The translations under genes and the position numbers were made by a program. Under the pieces are notes generated by a model that ran no database searches, was not told the origin of the DNA, and was given only the letters and a program-made list of their open reading frames with translations. Of a stretch of 49,365 nucleotides of DNA, positions 7,324-17,297 are shown one piece after another. The DNA comes from JAVVSR01 sp964604875 (GTDB lineage: Bacteria; Bacillota; Clostridia; Christensenellales; CAG-917). The stretch's first letter is position 1; each line of letters begins with the position of its first letter. The stretch covers positions 1 to 49,365 of the forward strand of contig CAZSAC010000006.1 in assembly GCA_964604875.1 (NCBI GenBank). Direction: 5' to 3'.

Positions 7324-8085
7324 TCAAACTTGCGCCTTGTGTTGCATACCGTTATGGTCTATGGTATAGTTGTCCGTGAGCACCAGTTCATCTAATGAAA
7401 CCATTTTATACCCCTGCGCAACAAGCGCCGGAAGAATTATATCCAATGCTTCCAAAATGTGGTCGCTATTGTTATGGAACAACACTATCGAACCGTTTTT
7501 TATTCTTGGCAGAACTCTGTCTGCAATCTGCTGTCCCGACAAACCTTTCCAATCTAAGCTATCGACACTCCATTGAATAGTCGTCATACCCAGTTTTTCT
7601 ACACCCTCGATTAAAGCGTTATTATAGTCGCCAAACGGAGGTCTAAAAAATTTTGGAGTTTTTCCGGTAAGCCTTTTAACGCTGTCGTTTACCGTGGAAA
7701 TTTCTAAATGTATATCCGAGTTGTTAAGCTGGCTCATTTTAAGATGGTTGTTGCTGTGATTTCCAATCTCAAAACCGTTTTTTGCAATCAGCTTAGTTTC
7801 TTCAGGATACTTATTTATCCAAAATCCCACCAAAAAAAACGTTCCGTCTGCGCCGTGCTTTTTGAGCGCGTCCATAATACCTCGGGTTTTATCCGCGCCC
7901 CACGCAGCGTCAAAAGTCAACGCAACTACCTTTTCATCAGTTACAACTCCATATACCGGCAACCTTCTGTTGCCTGCCACCGACTGAACTGCGCCCGTTG
8001 CTCCTCCTGCAACCACCACCAATATGGTGATTAAAACTAAAGCAGTCCACCAAGCAAGCCTTTTCCCTTTAATAACAGCAAACAT
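7324..8085 (-). CDS. Membrane-anchored polysaccharide deacetylase, PdaB-like
   Basis: A 253-residue NodB-fold protein with one N-terminal transmembrane anchor (about 10-32), placing the enzyme outside the cytoplasmic membrane. The NodB motifs are TFDAAWG (motif 1), the metal-site HSNNH, RPPFGDYN, and a C-terminal IVLFHNNSDHILEALDIIL. In motif 1 the usual TFDD is TFDA, so the second Asp, normally a metal ligand, is absent. A TFDxxWG pattern and a length near 250 are, as I recall, typical of the sporulation protein PdaB, so a role in spore cortex or cell-wall modification is a reasonable inference. The ATG has an AGGAG site. Confidence 0.8.
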   Translation of the reverse strand: MFAVIKGKRLAWWTALVLITILVVVAGGATGAVQSVAGNRRLPVYGVVTDEKVVALTFDAAWGADKTRGIMDALKKHGADGTFFLVGFWINKYPEETKLIAKNGFEIGNHSNNHLKMSQLNNSDIHLEISTVNDSVKRLTGKTPKFFRPPFGDYNNALIEGVEKLGMTTIQWSVDSLDWKGLSGQQIADRVLPRIKNGSIVLFHNNSDHILEALDIILPALVAQGYKMVSLDELVLTDNYTIDHNGMQHKAQV

Positions 8086-8195
8086 TCTTTACTCCTATGA
8101 TAAATAATTTTAGTTTTCTCGCCATATCTGTTTTTGTCAAAAAAAGTCGTAATTTGACGAATTATGTTATCTCGGTTTTTTATTCAACTAAATAT

Positions 8196-8225
8196 ATGAA
8201 AAAAGCTCGGGAATAATCCCAAGCT
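8196..8225 (-). terminator. Intrinsic terminator after ygiQ (end of purine unit)
   Basis: On the minus strand AGCTTGGGA and TCCCGAGCT pair around a four-base loop with one mismatch. A run of six T follows. It begins about 22 bases after the ygiQ stop. Confidence 0.8.
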
Positions 8226-8246
8226 ATTGTACTTTCAATAAAAATT

Positions 8247-10112
8247 TTAAAACATATCTTTTTTTGGCTGACGTGGACGATAGTCCCTTTTTGTTTTACC
8301 ACTTGTATTATTGGAGAGGTTTTCTCCCTTTTCCCGCTTAATCAAACAGTCTCCCGAAAAGCCTATAAGCTCTGTTCTTCCCGCAGTCAGCAAAGCTTTT
8401 TTAACCAACTCATAATTATTCGGCTTTCGATATTGCAACAACGCCCTTTGCATTTGTTTTTCCTCTTTGGTACGGGGAACGTATATTTCTTCCATCGTAT
8501 CGGGATTAATCCCCGTATAATACATACAGGTTGATTTAGTCGACGGCGTGGGATAAAAATCCTGAACCTGCTCTGGCATATAGTTTATGGATTTTAAATA
8601 TCTGGCAAGCTCAATCGCGTCGTTTAACGTGCAACCGGGGTGGCTGGAAATAAAGTATGGAACAAGATATTGTTCCTTTCCTTCTTTTTTGGTGATTTTA
8701 TAAAATTCGTCATAGAATTTATTATATACCTCAAAGGGTGGCTTATTCATCGCTTTTAACACCGTATTTTGTGTATGCTCAGGGGCGATTTTAAGCTGTC
8801 CGCTGACGTGATTGCGCACAAGCTCTGTAAAAAACTCTTTGTTTTTGTCCATCATTAAATAGTCAAACCGAATACCGCTTCTGACAAAAACTTTTTTTAC
8901 GCCCTCTATTTGTCTAAGCTCTTTTAAAATGTCCAAATATTCCGTATGGTCGACAACTAAGTTTGCGCAAGGTTGATAACCCAAACAGTTTTTTTCCATA
9001 CAGACGCCGTTTTCAAGTTGTTTTTCGCAAGCAGGATTTCGGAAATTTGCCGTGGGACCTCCAACGTCGTGAATATATCCTTTAAAATCGGGGTCAAACG
9101 TAAACGCCTTTGCTTCAGAAACGATAGACTGTTTTGTGCGTTTCTGCACAATTCTGCCCATATGGTAGGTCAAAGCGCAATAATTGCAATTTCCAAAACA
9201 CCCCCTTGTTGAGGTAATTGAATATTTGACTTCCTCAATCGCAGGGACGCCCAGCGTATACATCGGATGATAGTCCCGCTCGTAATGCAACGCGTAAACC
9301 TTATCCATTTCCGACGGCGAAAGTGGTGACGGTGGCGGATTTTGCACGATATATTTATTTCCGTGTTTTTGAATAACAATTTTTCCAACAGAAAAATCGT
9401 TGTTTTTTGCTTGGATATTGAAAGCCTTGACGTATTTTTTCTTATCAGAGGAAACCTCCTCAAAGGTCGGGCATATGGCATTTTTATAAAACTCTGTTTT
9501 GATTTTTTCAGGCAAATCCTCATAGTCCGAAAGATAGACAGAACCGGCTAAGTCACGAATTTTATTTATCGGCGCGCCCTTTTCAATAAGCGATAATAAT
9601 TCTGCAATAGGACGTTCTCCCATACCGTAAAGCAAAAGGTCGGCGGGCGCGTCCAACAATATGGACGGCATAACCGTATCACTCCAATAATCATAATGTG
9701 CAAAACGCCTCAAGCTAGGCTCAATACCACCAATAATTACCGTGGTTTGAGGATAAAGTTGCTTAAGCTTTTTGGTATAAACGGTTGTGGCTCTATCCGG
9801 ACGTTTTCCAAAAACACCGCCCTCGCTATAAACGTCTTTGTCACGTTTTTGCTTGGCAACGGTATAATTGTTTACCATGCTGTCAACAACGCCTTGCGAA
9901 ACCATAAAGGCATATTTCGGCGCGCCAAACTCACAATAGTCCGCATCGGTTTGAGGCTGTGAAATTATGGCGACAGAAAAGCCCCTGCTTTCCACAAGAC
10001 GTGAAATTATTGCGTGCCCAAAGGACGGATGGTCAACATACGCCTCGCCCGTCACGACAATAAAGTCGGGTTGTCCGCTTATTTCATTGCGCTTAACTGG
10101 TAAAAATGCCAT
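8247..10112 (-). CDS. ygiQ: YgiQ-family radical SAM protein
   Basis: A 621-residue radical SAM protein of the conserved YgiQ family, whose reaction is not established to my knowledge. The N-terminal region (about 1-290) has the GGIEPSLRRFAHYDYW segment characteristic of the family. The [4Fe-4S] motif CFGNCNYC is at 305-312 (Cys305, 309, 312). A C-terminal extension includes ISSHPGCTLNDAIELARYLK, YPTPSTKSTCMYYTG and a basic tail. The start codon shares one base with the purL stop (TAATG), so it is translationally coupled to the purine operon and probably transcribed with it. An intrinsic terminator follows. Confidence 0.92.
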   Translation of the reverse strand: MAFLPVKRNEISGQPDFIVVTGEAYVDHPSFGHAIISRLVESRGFSVAIISQPQTDADYCEFGAPKYAFMVSQGVVDSMVNNYTVAKQKRDKDVYSEGGVFGKRPDRATTVYTKKLKQLYPQTTVIIGGIEPSLRRFAHYDYWSDTVMPSILLDAPADLLLYGMGERPIAELLSLIEKGAPINKIRDLAGSVYLSDYEDLPEKIKTEFYKNAICPTFEEVSSDKKKYVKAFNIQAKNNDFSVGKIVIQKHGNKYIVQNPPPSPLSPSEMDKVYALHYERDYHPMYTLGVPAIEEVKYSITSTRGCFGNCNYCALTYHMGRIVQKRTKQSIVSEAKAFTFDPDFKGYIHDVGGPTANFRNPACEKQLENGVCMEKNCLGYQPCANLVVDHTEYLDILKELRQIEGVKKVFVRSGIRFDYLMMDKNKEFFTELVRNHVSGQLKIAPEHTQNTVLKAMNKPPFEVYNKFYDEFYKITKKEGKEQYLVPYFISSHPGCTLNDAIELARYLKSINYMPEQVQDFYPTPSTKSTCMYYTGINPDTMEEIYVPRTKEEKQMQRALLQYRKPNNYELVKKALLTAGRTELIGFSGDCLIKREKGENLSNNTSGKTKRDYRPRQPKKDMF

Positions 10113-13100
10113 TATTTAAAATATTTAACTCCGCTTTCAAAAATCTTCATATCAAAATCATATGGATAGTTTTTATACAAATTTTTGCCAATACGCTCGG
10201 CGTGTCCCATCTTGCCAAGAATCCTTCCGTCAGGCGAGGTTATGCCCTCGATAGCGTACATAGAGCCGTTGGGATTATACGGGCTTTCCATCGTTGCATT
10301 GTTGTTTAAGTCCACATATTGCGTTGCAATCTGCCCGTTGGTAATCAACATTTCAATGATTTTTTTCGGAGCGATAAATCTGCCCTCTCCGTGGCTTACG
10401 GGCACAGCGTAAATGTCTCCGGTCGTCACGTTGTTAAACCAAGGAGAACGATTGCTGACAACCTTAATCCTAGAAATAGTGCTTACGTGGCGTGAAATAT
10501 TGTTATAGGTCAAGGTGGGCGAGTTTGCCGTTTGCGTCATAACCTTTCCAAACGGAACAAGCCCCAACTTAATTAACGCTTGAAAACCGTTGCAAATACC
10601 CAAAATCAACCCGTCACGATTATATAAAAGCTCGTTTAAAGCGTCGACAATTTTGGCGTTTCTAAACGTTGTCGCAATAAATTTGCCACTACCGTCAGGC
10701 TCGTCCCCGCCCGAAAAACCACCGGGAAAAGCAATAATCTGACTGCCTTTAATTGCTGACGAAATCATCTCCACAGCCTCGGCTATGTCCGCCTCGTTTT
10801 GATTTTTTATAACCAAGGTTTCAACCTTTGCCCCAGCCTTTTTAAAAGCCTTTGCAGTGTCGTACTCGCAATTCGTCCCGGGGAATACGGGAATAAATAC
10901 CTTTGGCTTTGCAACATTGAAATCGCACGTCTTTTTAGTGGTATAGCTGATACCCAAATTTTTCACTGCGCCAAACGCCTCTGCCGTCGTCGGAAAAACT
11001 TCCTCAAGCGTTGATACAAAGGCTTTTTCCGCCACGTCGAATTTTAAGACGGATTCCTCAATGATAAACTTTGGAGTAGTGCTAACACGCGCAACAATTT
11101 TTGCGTCAAACTCACAAAATAGTTTTTCGTCGTCAACCACAACCAAGAGGTCGCCGAAATACGCTTTTAAATATTCCTCGGAAAAATCATAAAACTCTAA
11201 GCCCATTCCCTCGCCGAGGCACGACTTTATCGCAGCGGTCGCCAAACCGCCTTCCTCGACAACCGTTGCGTGCTTAATTAAACCATTTTCTGTAAGTTCG
11301 TTAAGTTTTTTGTACAATTTTTTAAGATATTCGAAATCTGGCACATTAAAATTGTCACGCTTTATAGGAAGCCAAACAAGCTTTCCCGTTTTAGAAAAGG
11401 TGTTTGTAAGCACCTTAGACGCCTTGCCAATGCCCATTGCAAATGATATAAGCGTATTGGGAACGTCAAGGTCGTTAAAGCTTCCGCTCATACTGTCTTT
11501 ACCGCCGATTGCGCCGATACCTAAATTTAGTTGCGCATAAAATGCGCCCAATAGCGCCCTAAGAGGTTCACCCCAGCGTTGAGGTTTTGCGCCCAGTTTC
11601 TTAAAAAACTCTTGCAGGGATAGGGATATAGTATCAAAATCCGCGCCTGTCGCAACCAATTTTGATATGGAAACCACGATAGAATATATTGCGCCTATAA
11701 ACGCCTCATTTTCAGTTAAATAAGGGTTAAAACCGAACGCAGAAATTGTTGCGGTATCCGTTTCCTTTTCAACAGGAGGCTTTGAAGCCATAGCTATAGT
11801 CGGCGTTAGTTGCGTTTTTCCGCCCCACGGCAACAAAATGGTACCGGCGCCGATTGTGCTGTCAAATCTTTCAGACAGCCCCTTATTGCTGCAAACGTTT
11901 AACCGTGTTAGCTCGTTCAATAAAGCCTCTCTGACACGTCCGTAGCTTAGAAGCATTTTTGTGGTTTTATCTAGGCTTGCATAATAGTTTGCGTTATGCT
12001 CCTCAATTATTGCGGTTGCCTTTTGCTTTACGCCGTTTGTATTCAAAAATTCACGGCTTAAATCTACAATAATCTTATTCTTATATTTCATCTGCATACG
12101 ACCGTTGTCGGTGACTTCCGCCACAACCTCGGCGTTTAAGTTTTCTTCTTTGGCAAATTTAATAAACTTTTTCACGTTGTTGGGTTTGATCACAACCGCC
12201 ATACGCTCTTGACTTTCGCTGATAGCAAGCTCCGTACCGTCTAGTCCGTCGTATTTTTTTGGAACCTTATCCAAATCAATAATCAAGCTGTCGGAAAGCT
12301 CGCCGATTGCCACAGAAACGCCTCCCGCGCCGAAATCGTTGCAACGGATAATCATTTTTGACACGTCAGGGTTTCTAAAAAGCCTTTGAATTTTTCGTTC
12401 AGTCAAGGGATTGCCCTTTTGAACCTCTGCGCCACAGGTCTCTATACTTGAGCTGTCGTGCGCTTTACTGCTTCCCGTTGCTCCGCCGCAACCGTCACGC
12501 CCCGTATCACCGCCCAATAGAATAATTTTATCTCCTGCCTCAGGGCATTCTCTGACAACATTTTCTTTGGGCGCGCCCGCAATAACATAACCTGTTTCAA
12601 GTCGTTTTGCTTTATAGTTTTCGTGGTAAAGCTCCGCAACAATGCCTGTTGCCAAGCCAATTTGGTTTCCGTAGGAGGAAAAACCTGCCGCTGCGGTAGT
12701 CGTCAGCACCCTTTGAGGTAATTTGCCCTCTAGGGTTGACTCAAGCGTTTCTCTTGGGTCTGACGCGCCTGTAACACGCATAGCTTGATAAACATAGCTT
12801 CGTCCGCTTAAAGGGTCACGGATTGCGCCGCCTAAGCACGTTGCCGCTCCGCCGAAAGGCTCAATTTCCGTCGGGTGGTTATGCGTTTCGTTTTTAAACA
12901 TAATAAGCCAGTCTTCGGGCTTGCCGTTATTGTCGACACTGACGTTAACCGAACACGCATTAATTTCGTCCGAAACGTCTAAAAACGCAAGTTTTCCTTC
13001 CTTTCTGAGCTTTTTTACAGCGATTGTTGCAATATCCATAAGACAAGGATATTTGTCTTTACGCTCCGAATAAAGCTCATCAAAAAGCTGTTTATATTGC

Positions 13101-13840
13101 TTATACGCTTCCTTAATATGCGGATTTGAGCTTTCAATTTTGACGTCTGTGAGCTCGGTCAAAAAGGTTGTATGTCTGCAATGGTCGCTCCAATAGGTGT
13201 CTATAACCCTAAGCTCCGTAACATAGGGGTCACGCCCTTCTTGTATAAAATATTCCTGCACAAACTTTAAATCGGCAACGCTCATTGCAAAACCGTTTTC
13301 GCTATGGAAATCGTTTATGCGTTTATCGTCAAATTTAGTAAAACCCTTAACCTTATCCACCGCGCCGCCTTCGCTTGCGTCGGCTTTAAGCGTTTGCGGA
13401 ATATCAAACACGCCCTCTCTGCTTTCCACTGGATTGATTAAAAACTTTTTAATTTTTGCCATATCCGCATCGGAAACGCCATAGACTGCGATAACGCGCG
13501 CGCATCGGATTAATACCCGTGGCTTTAACGTCAAAAGCTGAACGCATTGAATTGCGCTGTCTGCCCGTTGGTCGTATTGCCCGGGTAAATATTCTATAAC
13601 AAAAGCCTTAGCGTCGCCTAAATCAACGTCGTTTTCATAGGCGTCATCAATCGCGGGCTCGCTGAAGATTGTCTTTTTTGCAACTTCAAAATCCTCATCT
13701 ATAAGCCCTTCAATGTCATAACGCAAAATTTCCCGAACGCAGTCGGTTTCAACATTTAAAACTTTAAAAATATCGTCTCGCAATTTGTTTGCCGATACAT
13801 TATAGCCGTCTTTTTTTTCAACAAATAATCTTTTTATCAT
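10112..13840 (-). CDS. purL: Phosphoribosylformylglycinamidine synthase, single-chain form
   Basis: This enzyme converts FGAR, glutamine and ATP to FGAM in the fourth step of purine synthesis. At 1242 residues it is the fused large form (synthetase plus glutaminase), not the three-subunit PurS/PurQ/PurL of Bacillus. The synthetase region includes VIDTYWSDHCRHTTF, NETHNHPTEIEPFGGAATCLGG, and in its second half GGKDSMSGSF. The C-terminal class I glutaminase has FPGTNCEYDTAKAF, GLILGICNGFQALIKLGL with the nucleophilic Cys, and SHGEGRF with the catalytic His. Length and sequence suggest the clostridial clade of single-chain enzymes. It sits 34 bases after purD with an AGGA site and overlaps ygiQ by one base. 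Confidence 0.96.
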   Translation of the reverse strand: MIKRLFVEKKDGYNVSANKLRDDIFKVLNVETDCVREILRYDIEGLIDEDFEVAKKTIFSEPAIDDAYENDVDLGDAKAFVIEYLPGQYDQRADSAIQCVQLLTLKPRVLIRCARVIAVYGVSDADMAKIKKFLINPVESREGVFDIPQTLKADASEGGAVDKVKGFTKFDDKRINDFHSENGFAMSVADLKFVQEYFIQEGRDPYVTELRVIDTYWSDHCRHTTFLTELTDVKIESSNPHIKEAYKQYKQLFDELYSERKDKYPCLMDIATIAVKKLRKEGKLAFLDVSDEINACSVNVSVDNNGKPEDWLIMFKNETHNHPTEIEPFGGAATCLGGAIRDPLSGRSYVYQAMRVTGASDPRETLESTLEGKLPQRVLTTTAAAGFSSYGNQIGLATGIVAELYHENYKAKRLETGYVIAGAPKENVVRECPEAGDKIILLGGDTGRDGCGGATGSSKAHDSSSIETCGAEVQKGNPLTERKIQRLFRNPDVSKMIIRCNDFGAGGVSVAIGELSDSLIIDLDKVPKKYDGLDGTELAISESQERMAVVIKPNNVKKFIKFAKEENLNAEVVAEVTDNGRMQMKYKNKIIVDLSREFLNTNGVKQKATAIIEEHNANYYASLDKTTKMLLSYGRVREALLNELTRLNVCSNKGLSERFDSTIGAGTILLPWGGKTQLTPTIAMASKPPVEKETDTATISAFGFNPYLTENEAFIGAIYSIVVSISKLVATGADFDTISLSLQEFFKKLGAKPQRWGEPLRALLGAFYAQLNLGIGAIGGKDSMSGSFNDLDVPNTLISFAMGIGKASKVLTNTFSKTGKLVWLPIKRDNFNVPDFEYLKKLYKKLNELTENGLIKHATVVEEGGLATAAIKSCLGEGMGLEFYDFSEEYLKAYFGDLLVVVDDEKLFCEFDAKIVARVSTTPKFIIEESVLKFDVAEKAFVSTLEEVFPTTAEAFGAVKNLGISYTTKKTCDFNVAKPKVFIPVFPGTNCEYDTAKAFKKAGAKVETLVIKNQNEADIAEAVEMISSAIKGSQIIAFPGGFSGGDEPDGSGKFIATTFRNAKIVDALNELLYNRDGLILGICNGFQALIKLGLVPFGKVMTQTANSPTLTYNNISRHVSTISRIKVVSNRSPWFNNVTTGDIYAVPVSHGEGRFIAPKKIIEMLITNGQIATQYVDLNNNATMESPYNPNGSMYAIEGITSPDGRILGKMGHAERIGKNLYKNYPYDFDMKIFESGVKYFK

Positions 13841-13874
13841 AGTTTTCCTATTTTTTTATGACGTTTTTATAAAT

Positions 13875-15128
13875 TTATAATTTAATACCAATATCTTTTC
13901 TAAAATGCTTGCCCTCAAAATTGATGCTATCCACCGCCTTATAAGCAAGCGTTCTCGCCTTGTCGATAGTATCTGCGACAGCTGTAACGCCTAAAACTCT
14001 GCCGCCTGCCGTAATCAGCTTTCCACCCTCAAACTTTGTACCTGCGTGGTAAAGCGTAACATCGCATAGCTTGCCGACAGAAATTTCTAAACCTTTCTTG
14101 TATTTAACGGGATAGCCGCCGCTTGCCAAAATAACGCATACGGCGCAGTTATCATACCATTCAATTTCAAGCATGTCCAAAGTACCGTCGATTACAGCGG
14201 AAAAAATGTCTGCTAAATCGGTTTTAAGCCTCGGGAGAACAACCTGAGTTTCGGGATCGCCAAAGCGCGCGTTATATTCCACCACTTTTACGCCGTTTGG
14301 CGTAAGCATCAAACCGAAATAAATCACGCCTTTAAATTCAATACCCTCAGCGCGTAAAGCCTTCACCGTGGGATACATAATTTTGGCTTCAAACTCCGCC
14401 TTATAATCGGCGGTAAACGCCTTGCTGGGTGAAAAAGTGCCCATACCGCCCGTGTTTAAACCTTTATCGTCGTCGTAAGCGCGTTTATGGTCTTGAGAAG
14501 ATACCATAGGAACAATCGCCTTTCCGTCGCAAAATGCCAAAATAGACACTTCCTTGCCCGTCATAAACTCCTCAATAACGACGCTGTTCCCCGCTGAACC
14601 GAAAGCGTTGTTTTGCATCATATCCTTTAGGGCTTCTATGGATTGCTCAACGTTTTGTGAAATGATAACGCCTTTCCCAAGCGCCAAGCCGTCCGCCTTT
14701 AATACGATTGGGTGCGGTTGAGTTTTAACATACTCGCACGCCTTTAAAAAATCATGAAATACTGCATAGTTTGCGGTCGGGATAGCGTATTTCTTCATCA
14801 AATCTTTGGCAAAGCTTTTGCTTGCTTCTAATTTTGCCGCCTTTGCAATCGGCCCGAAAGCCCTTATATGGTTTGCCTGCAAAAAATCCACAAGCCCTGC
14901 CGCCAAAGGGTCGTCGGGGGCAACCACAACCATATCAATATCGCCTTTTTTTTGGATAAAATTTAAAATCTTGTCAAAATCCATAACCGAGATGTTATAA
15001 CATTCGGCAATTTCAGCGATACCCGCATTACCCGGCAAACAATACAGCTTGTCAACTTTGGGGCTTTTTTTAAGTTGAACGGCGATAGCGTGTTCACGTC
15101 CTCCGCCGCCGATAATAAGAATATTCAT
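13875..15128 (-). CDS. purD: Phosphoribosylamine-glycine ligase (GAR synthetase)
   Basis: PurD joins phosphoribosylamine and glycine with ATP, the second step of purine synthesis. At 417 residues it has normal length. It shows MNILIIGGGGREHAIA at the N-terminus, the ATP-grasp segment PIVLKADGLALGKGVII, the conserved SSQDHKRAYDDDKGLNTGGMG (about 210-230), and GVIYFGLMLT with EYNARFGDPETQ (metal and ATP site). It lies nine bases after purH with an AGGAG site, so it is part of the same transcript. Confidence 0.97.
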   Translation of the reverse strand: MNILIIGGGGREHAIAVQLKKSPKVDKLYCLPGNAGIAEIAECYNISVMDFDKILNFIQKKGDIDMVVVAPDDPLAAGLVDFLQANHIRAFGPIAKAAKLEASKSFAKDLMKKYAIPTANYAVFHDFLKACEYVKTQPHPIVLKADGLALGKGVIISQNVEQSIEALKDMMQNNAFGSAGNSVVIEEFMTGKEVSILAFCDGKAIVPMVSSQDHKRAYDDDKGLNTGGMGTFSPSKAFTADYKAEFEAKIMYPTVKALRAEGIEFKGVIYFGLMLTPNGVKVVEYNARFGDPETQVVLPRLKTDLADIFSAVIDGTLDMLEIEWYDNCAVCVILASGGYPVKYKKGLEISVGKLCDVTLYHAGTKFEGGKLITAGGRVLGVTAVADTIDKARTLAYKAVDSINFEGKHFRKDIGIKL

Positions 15129-15136
15129 TATTACTC

Positions 15137-16669
15137 CTAATGCTTGAAATGACGCTTGCCTGTAATTATCATAGCGATGCCGTATTCATCGGCTTTGTCG
15201 ATTGATAATTGGTCGTTTTTGCTTCCGCCGGGGTGCGCGATAGCCGTGATGCCCGCTTTACCCGCAGCCTCTACGCAATCGTCGAACGGGAAAAATGCGT
15301 CGCTTGCCATTACGCAACCCTTGCTACGTTCCCCTGCGTGCTCTATGGCTTGCTCGGTAGCCCAAATTCTGCTTGTTTGTCCTGCGCCTACGCCTACGCT
15401 TGAAGCGTCTTTCGCCAAAACGATGGCATTGCTTTTAGTATGTTTGACAACTTTCATTGCAAAGAACAAATCTTCAAGCTCTTTTTCGGTGGGCTGACGC
15501 TTGCTGACCACAGTGAATTCGTCATATACTTCCCTATTAAAATCTTGCACCAATAGCCCGCCTACAACCTTTTTCATTTCAAAGCCGTCCTTAGGCAAGC
15601 CTGCGTTTATTGTGGGAAGCTTAAGCAATCTTATGTTTTGCTTTTTGCTTAAAAGTTCAAAAGCGCCGGCGTCATAATCGGGCGCAACGATAACTTCTAT
15701 AAATATTTTTGATATCTGCGTTGCCGTTTCTAGGTCAACCTTTCTGTTGATAGCCAATATACCGCCGAAGATTGAAACGGGGTCACACTCATAAGCTTTG
15801 TTATACGCTTCCGATAAGGTTGTACCTGTACCCACTCCGCACGGATTTGCGTGTTTTACGGCAACAACCGTGGGCTCGGCAAATTCTCTAAGTAAATCCA
15901 ACGCGCCGTTTGTGTCGTTTATATTATTATAAGACAATTCCTTCCCGTGAAGCTGCTCTGCAAATGCCAGGCTTCCTTTAACGGGCAAGCATTCTTTATA
16001 GAACACTGCGTTTTGATGCGGATTCTCACCGTACCTCATATCCTGCGCTTTCTCATACGCAAAAGAGATTTGTTCGGGAAATTTAATGCCTAGCTTGTTT
16101 CTCATATAGGTGGAAATCAACGTATCGTAAACTGCTGTGTGTTGGAAAACCTTATACATCAAATAAAATTTTGTATCCAAAGACACGCCGCCGTTTTCAA
16201 GCTCAGCCAAAACCTTAGCGTAATCGTTTGCGTCCACCAAAACAGTAACGTCCTGATAATTCTTAGCTGCGCTTCTCAGCATTGTAGGACCGCCTATATC
16301 AATGTTTTCAATTGCGGTTTGTAAATCAATACCCTCTTTCATAATTGTAGCTTTGAAAGGATATAAGTTTACAACCACGATATCTATTGTGTTTATGTTC
16401 AGTTTTTCCAGTTGCGCCATATGCTCGGGATTTGACCTCATCGCCAACAAACCTGCGTGTACTGCTGGGTGTAGGGTTTTTACTCTGCCGTCCAAGCACT
16501 CGGGAAAACCTGTAATGCTGTCAATCGGAATAACCTTAACGCCCGCTTGTTCTAAAACCTTAAAGGTGCCACCCGTGGAAATAATCTCATAGCCCAAGCT
16601 TTCGAGTTTTTTTGCAAAATCAACAATACCTGTCTTGTCTGAAACACTAATTAACGCTCTTTTAACCAT
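15137..16669 (-). CDS. purH: Bifunctional AICAR transformylase / IMP cyclohydrolase
   Basis: PurH carries out the last two steps to IMP. The 510-residue protein has an N-terminal MGS-like cyclohydrolase domain (about 1-190; ALISVSDKTGIVDFAKKLE, STGGTFKVLE, GRVKTLHPAVHAG). A C-terminal AICAR formyltransferase domain contains RYGENPHQNA, AVKHANPCGVGTG with the catalytic Lys-His pair, and SDAFFPFDDCVEAAGKAGI. The ATG has an AGGAG site and lies 31 bases after purN. No missing key residues were noticed. Confidence 0.97.
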   Translation of the reverse strand: MVKRALISVSDKTGIVDFAKKLESLGYEIISTGGTFKVLEQAGVKVIPIDSITGFPECLDGRVKTLHPAVHAGLLAMRSNPEHMAQLEKLNINTIDIVVVNLYPFKATIMKEGIDLQTAIENIDIGGPTMLRSAAKNYQDVTVLVDANDYAKVLAELENGGVSLDTKFYLMYKVFQHTAVYDTLISTYMRNKLGIKFPEQISFAYEKAQDMRYGENPHQNAVFYKECLPVKGSLAFAEQLHGKELSYNNINDTNGALDLLREFAEPTVVAVKHANPCGVGTGTTLSEAYNKAYECDPVSIFGGILAINRKVDLETATQISKIFIEVIVAPDYDAGAFELLSKKQNIRLLKLPTINAGLPKDGFEMKKVVGGLLVQDFNREVYDEFTVVSKRQPTEKELEDLFFAMKVVKHTKSNAIVLAKDASSVGVGAGQTSRIWATEQAIEHAGERSKGCVMASDAFFPFDDCVEAAGKAGITAIAHPGGSKNDQLSIDKADEYGIAMIITGKRHFKH

Positions 16670-16700
16670 TATTTCTCCTATATCCGCTATGGCGGTAAAT

Positions 16701-17297
16701 TTATTTCAAATATTTATCAACAACAAGCTTAACAGCCTTCGGCAATAGGCTATGCTCCAACTCAAGCACTCGGCTTTGTAAGATTTCGGGCGTATCGTTT
16801 TTCAATACGGGGACTTTCTCTTGAAGAATAATATCCCCCGTGTCCGTTCCCTCGTCTACAAAATGGACGGTTGCGCCACTCTCTTTCTCGCCCGAGGCAA
16901 TAACCGCTTCATGCACGCGCAATCCGTAAAAGCCGTCTCCGCAAAATTTCGGGATAAGCGACGGATGTATGTTTATGATACGGTTTTCAAACCTCTTTAT
17001 AAACTCGGCGGGGATAATCATCAAATAGCCCGCCAAAACAATTAGGTCGATATTCTTTTCCTCGAGAAAATTTGCTAAGCAGAAGAATAGCTCGTCCTTG
17101 TCTGAAAAATCAGCCTTAGCAAAAACTTTAGAAGGAATATTATGCAATTTGGCGCGTTCCAAAGCATAAGCGTCTGCCTTATTTGATACCACCAACGCAA
17201 TCTCTGCATTATCAATATATCCAAACTCAACAGCGTCGATTATGGATTGCAAATCCGTTCCGCCACCGGAAACAAAAACCGCCAGTCTTTTTTTCAT
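16701..17297 (-). CDS. purN: Phosphoribosylglycinamide formyltransferase (GAR transformylase)
   Basis: PurN transfers a formyl group from 10-formyl-THF to GAR, the third step of purine synthesis. I place the start at 17297 (MKKRLAVFVSGGGTDLQS), giving 198 residues. A longer in-frame reading to 17342 lies inside purM and adds no conserved sequence. The ATG overlaps the purM TGA in an ATGA arrangement, a sign of coupled translation. Family motifs are VFVSGGGTDLQSIID, VLAGYLMIIP, INIHPSLIPKFCGDGFYG (catalytic Asn-His) and GATVHFVDEGTDTGDII (catalytic Asp). Confidence 0.95.
   Translation of the reverse strand: MKKRLAVFVSGGGTDLQSIIDAVEFGYIDNAEIALVVSNKADAYALERAKLHNIPSKVFAKADFSDKDELFFCLANFLEEKNIDLIVLAGYLMIIPAEFIKRFENRIINIHPSLIPKFCGDGFYGLRVHEAVIASGEKESGATVHFVDEGTDTGDIILQEKVPVLKNDTPEILQSRVLELEHSLLPKAVKLVVDKYLK

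Noticed and set aside
8161..8195. Sequence resembling a sporulation sigma promoter (TTGAATA and CATAATTC) upstream of the PdaB-like gene
   Set aside because: Spacing and base matches do not fit sigma-E or sigma-G consensus well, and the distance to the gene is long; not enough to call.
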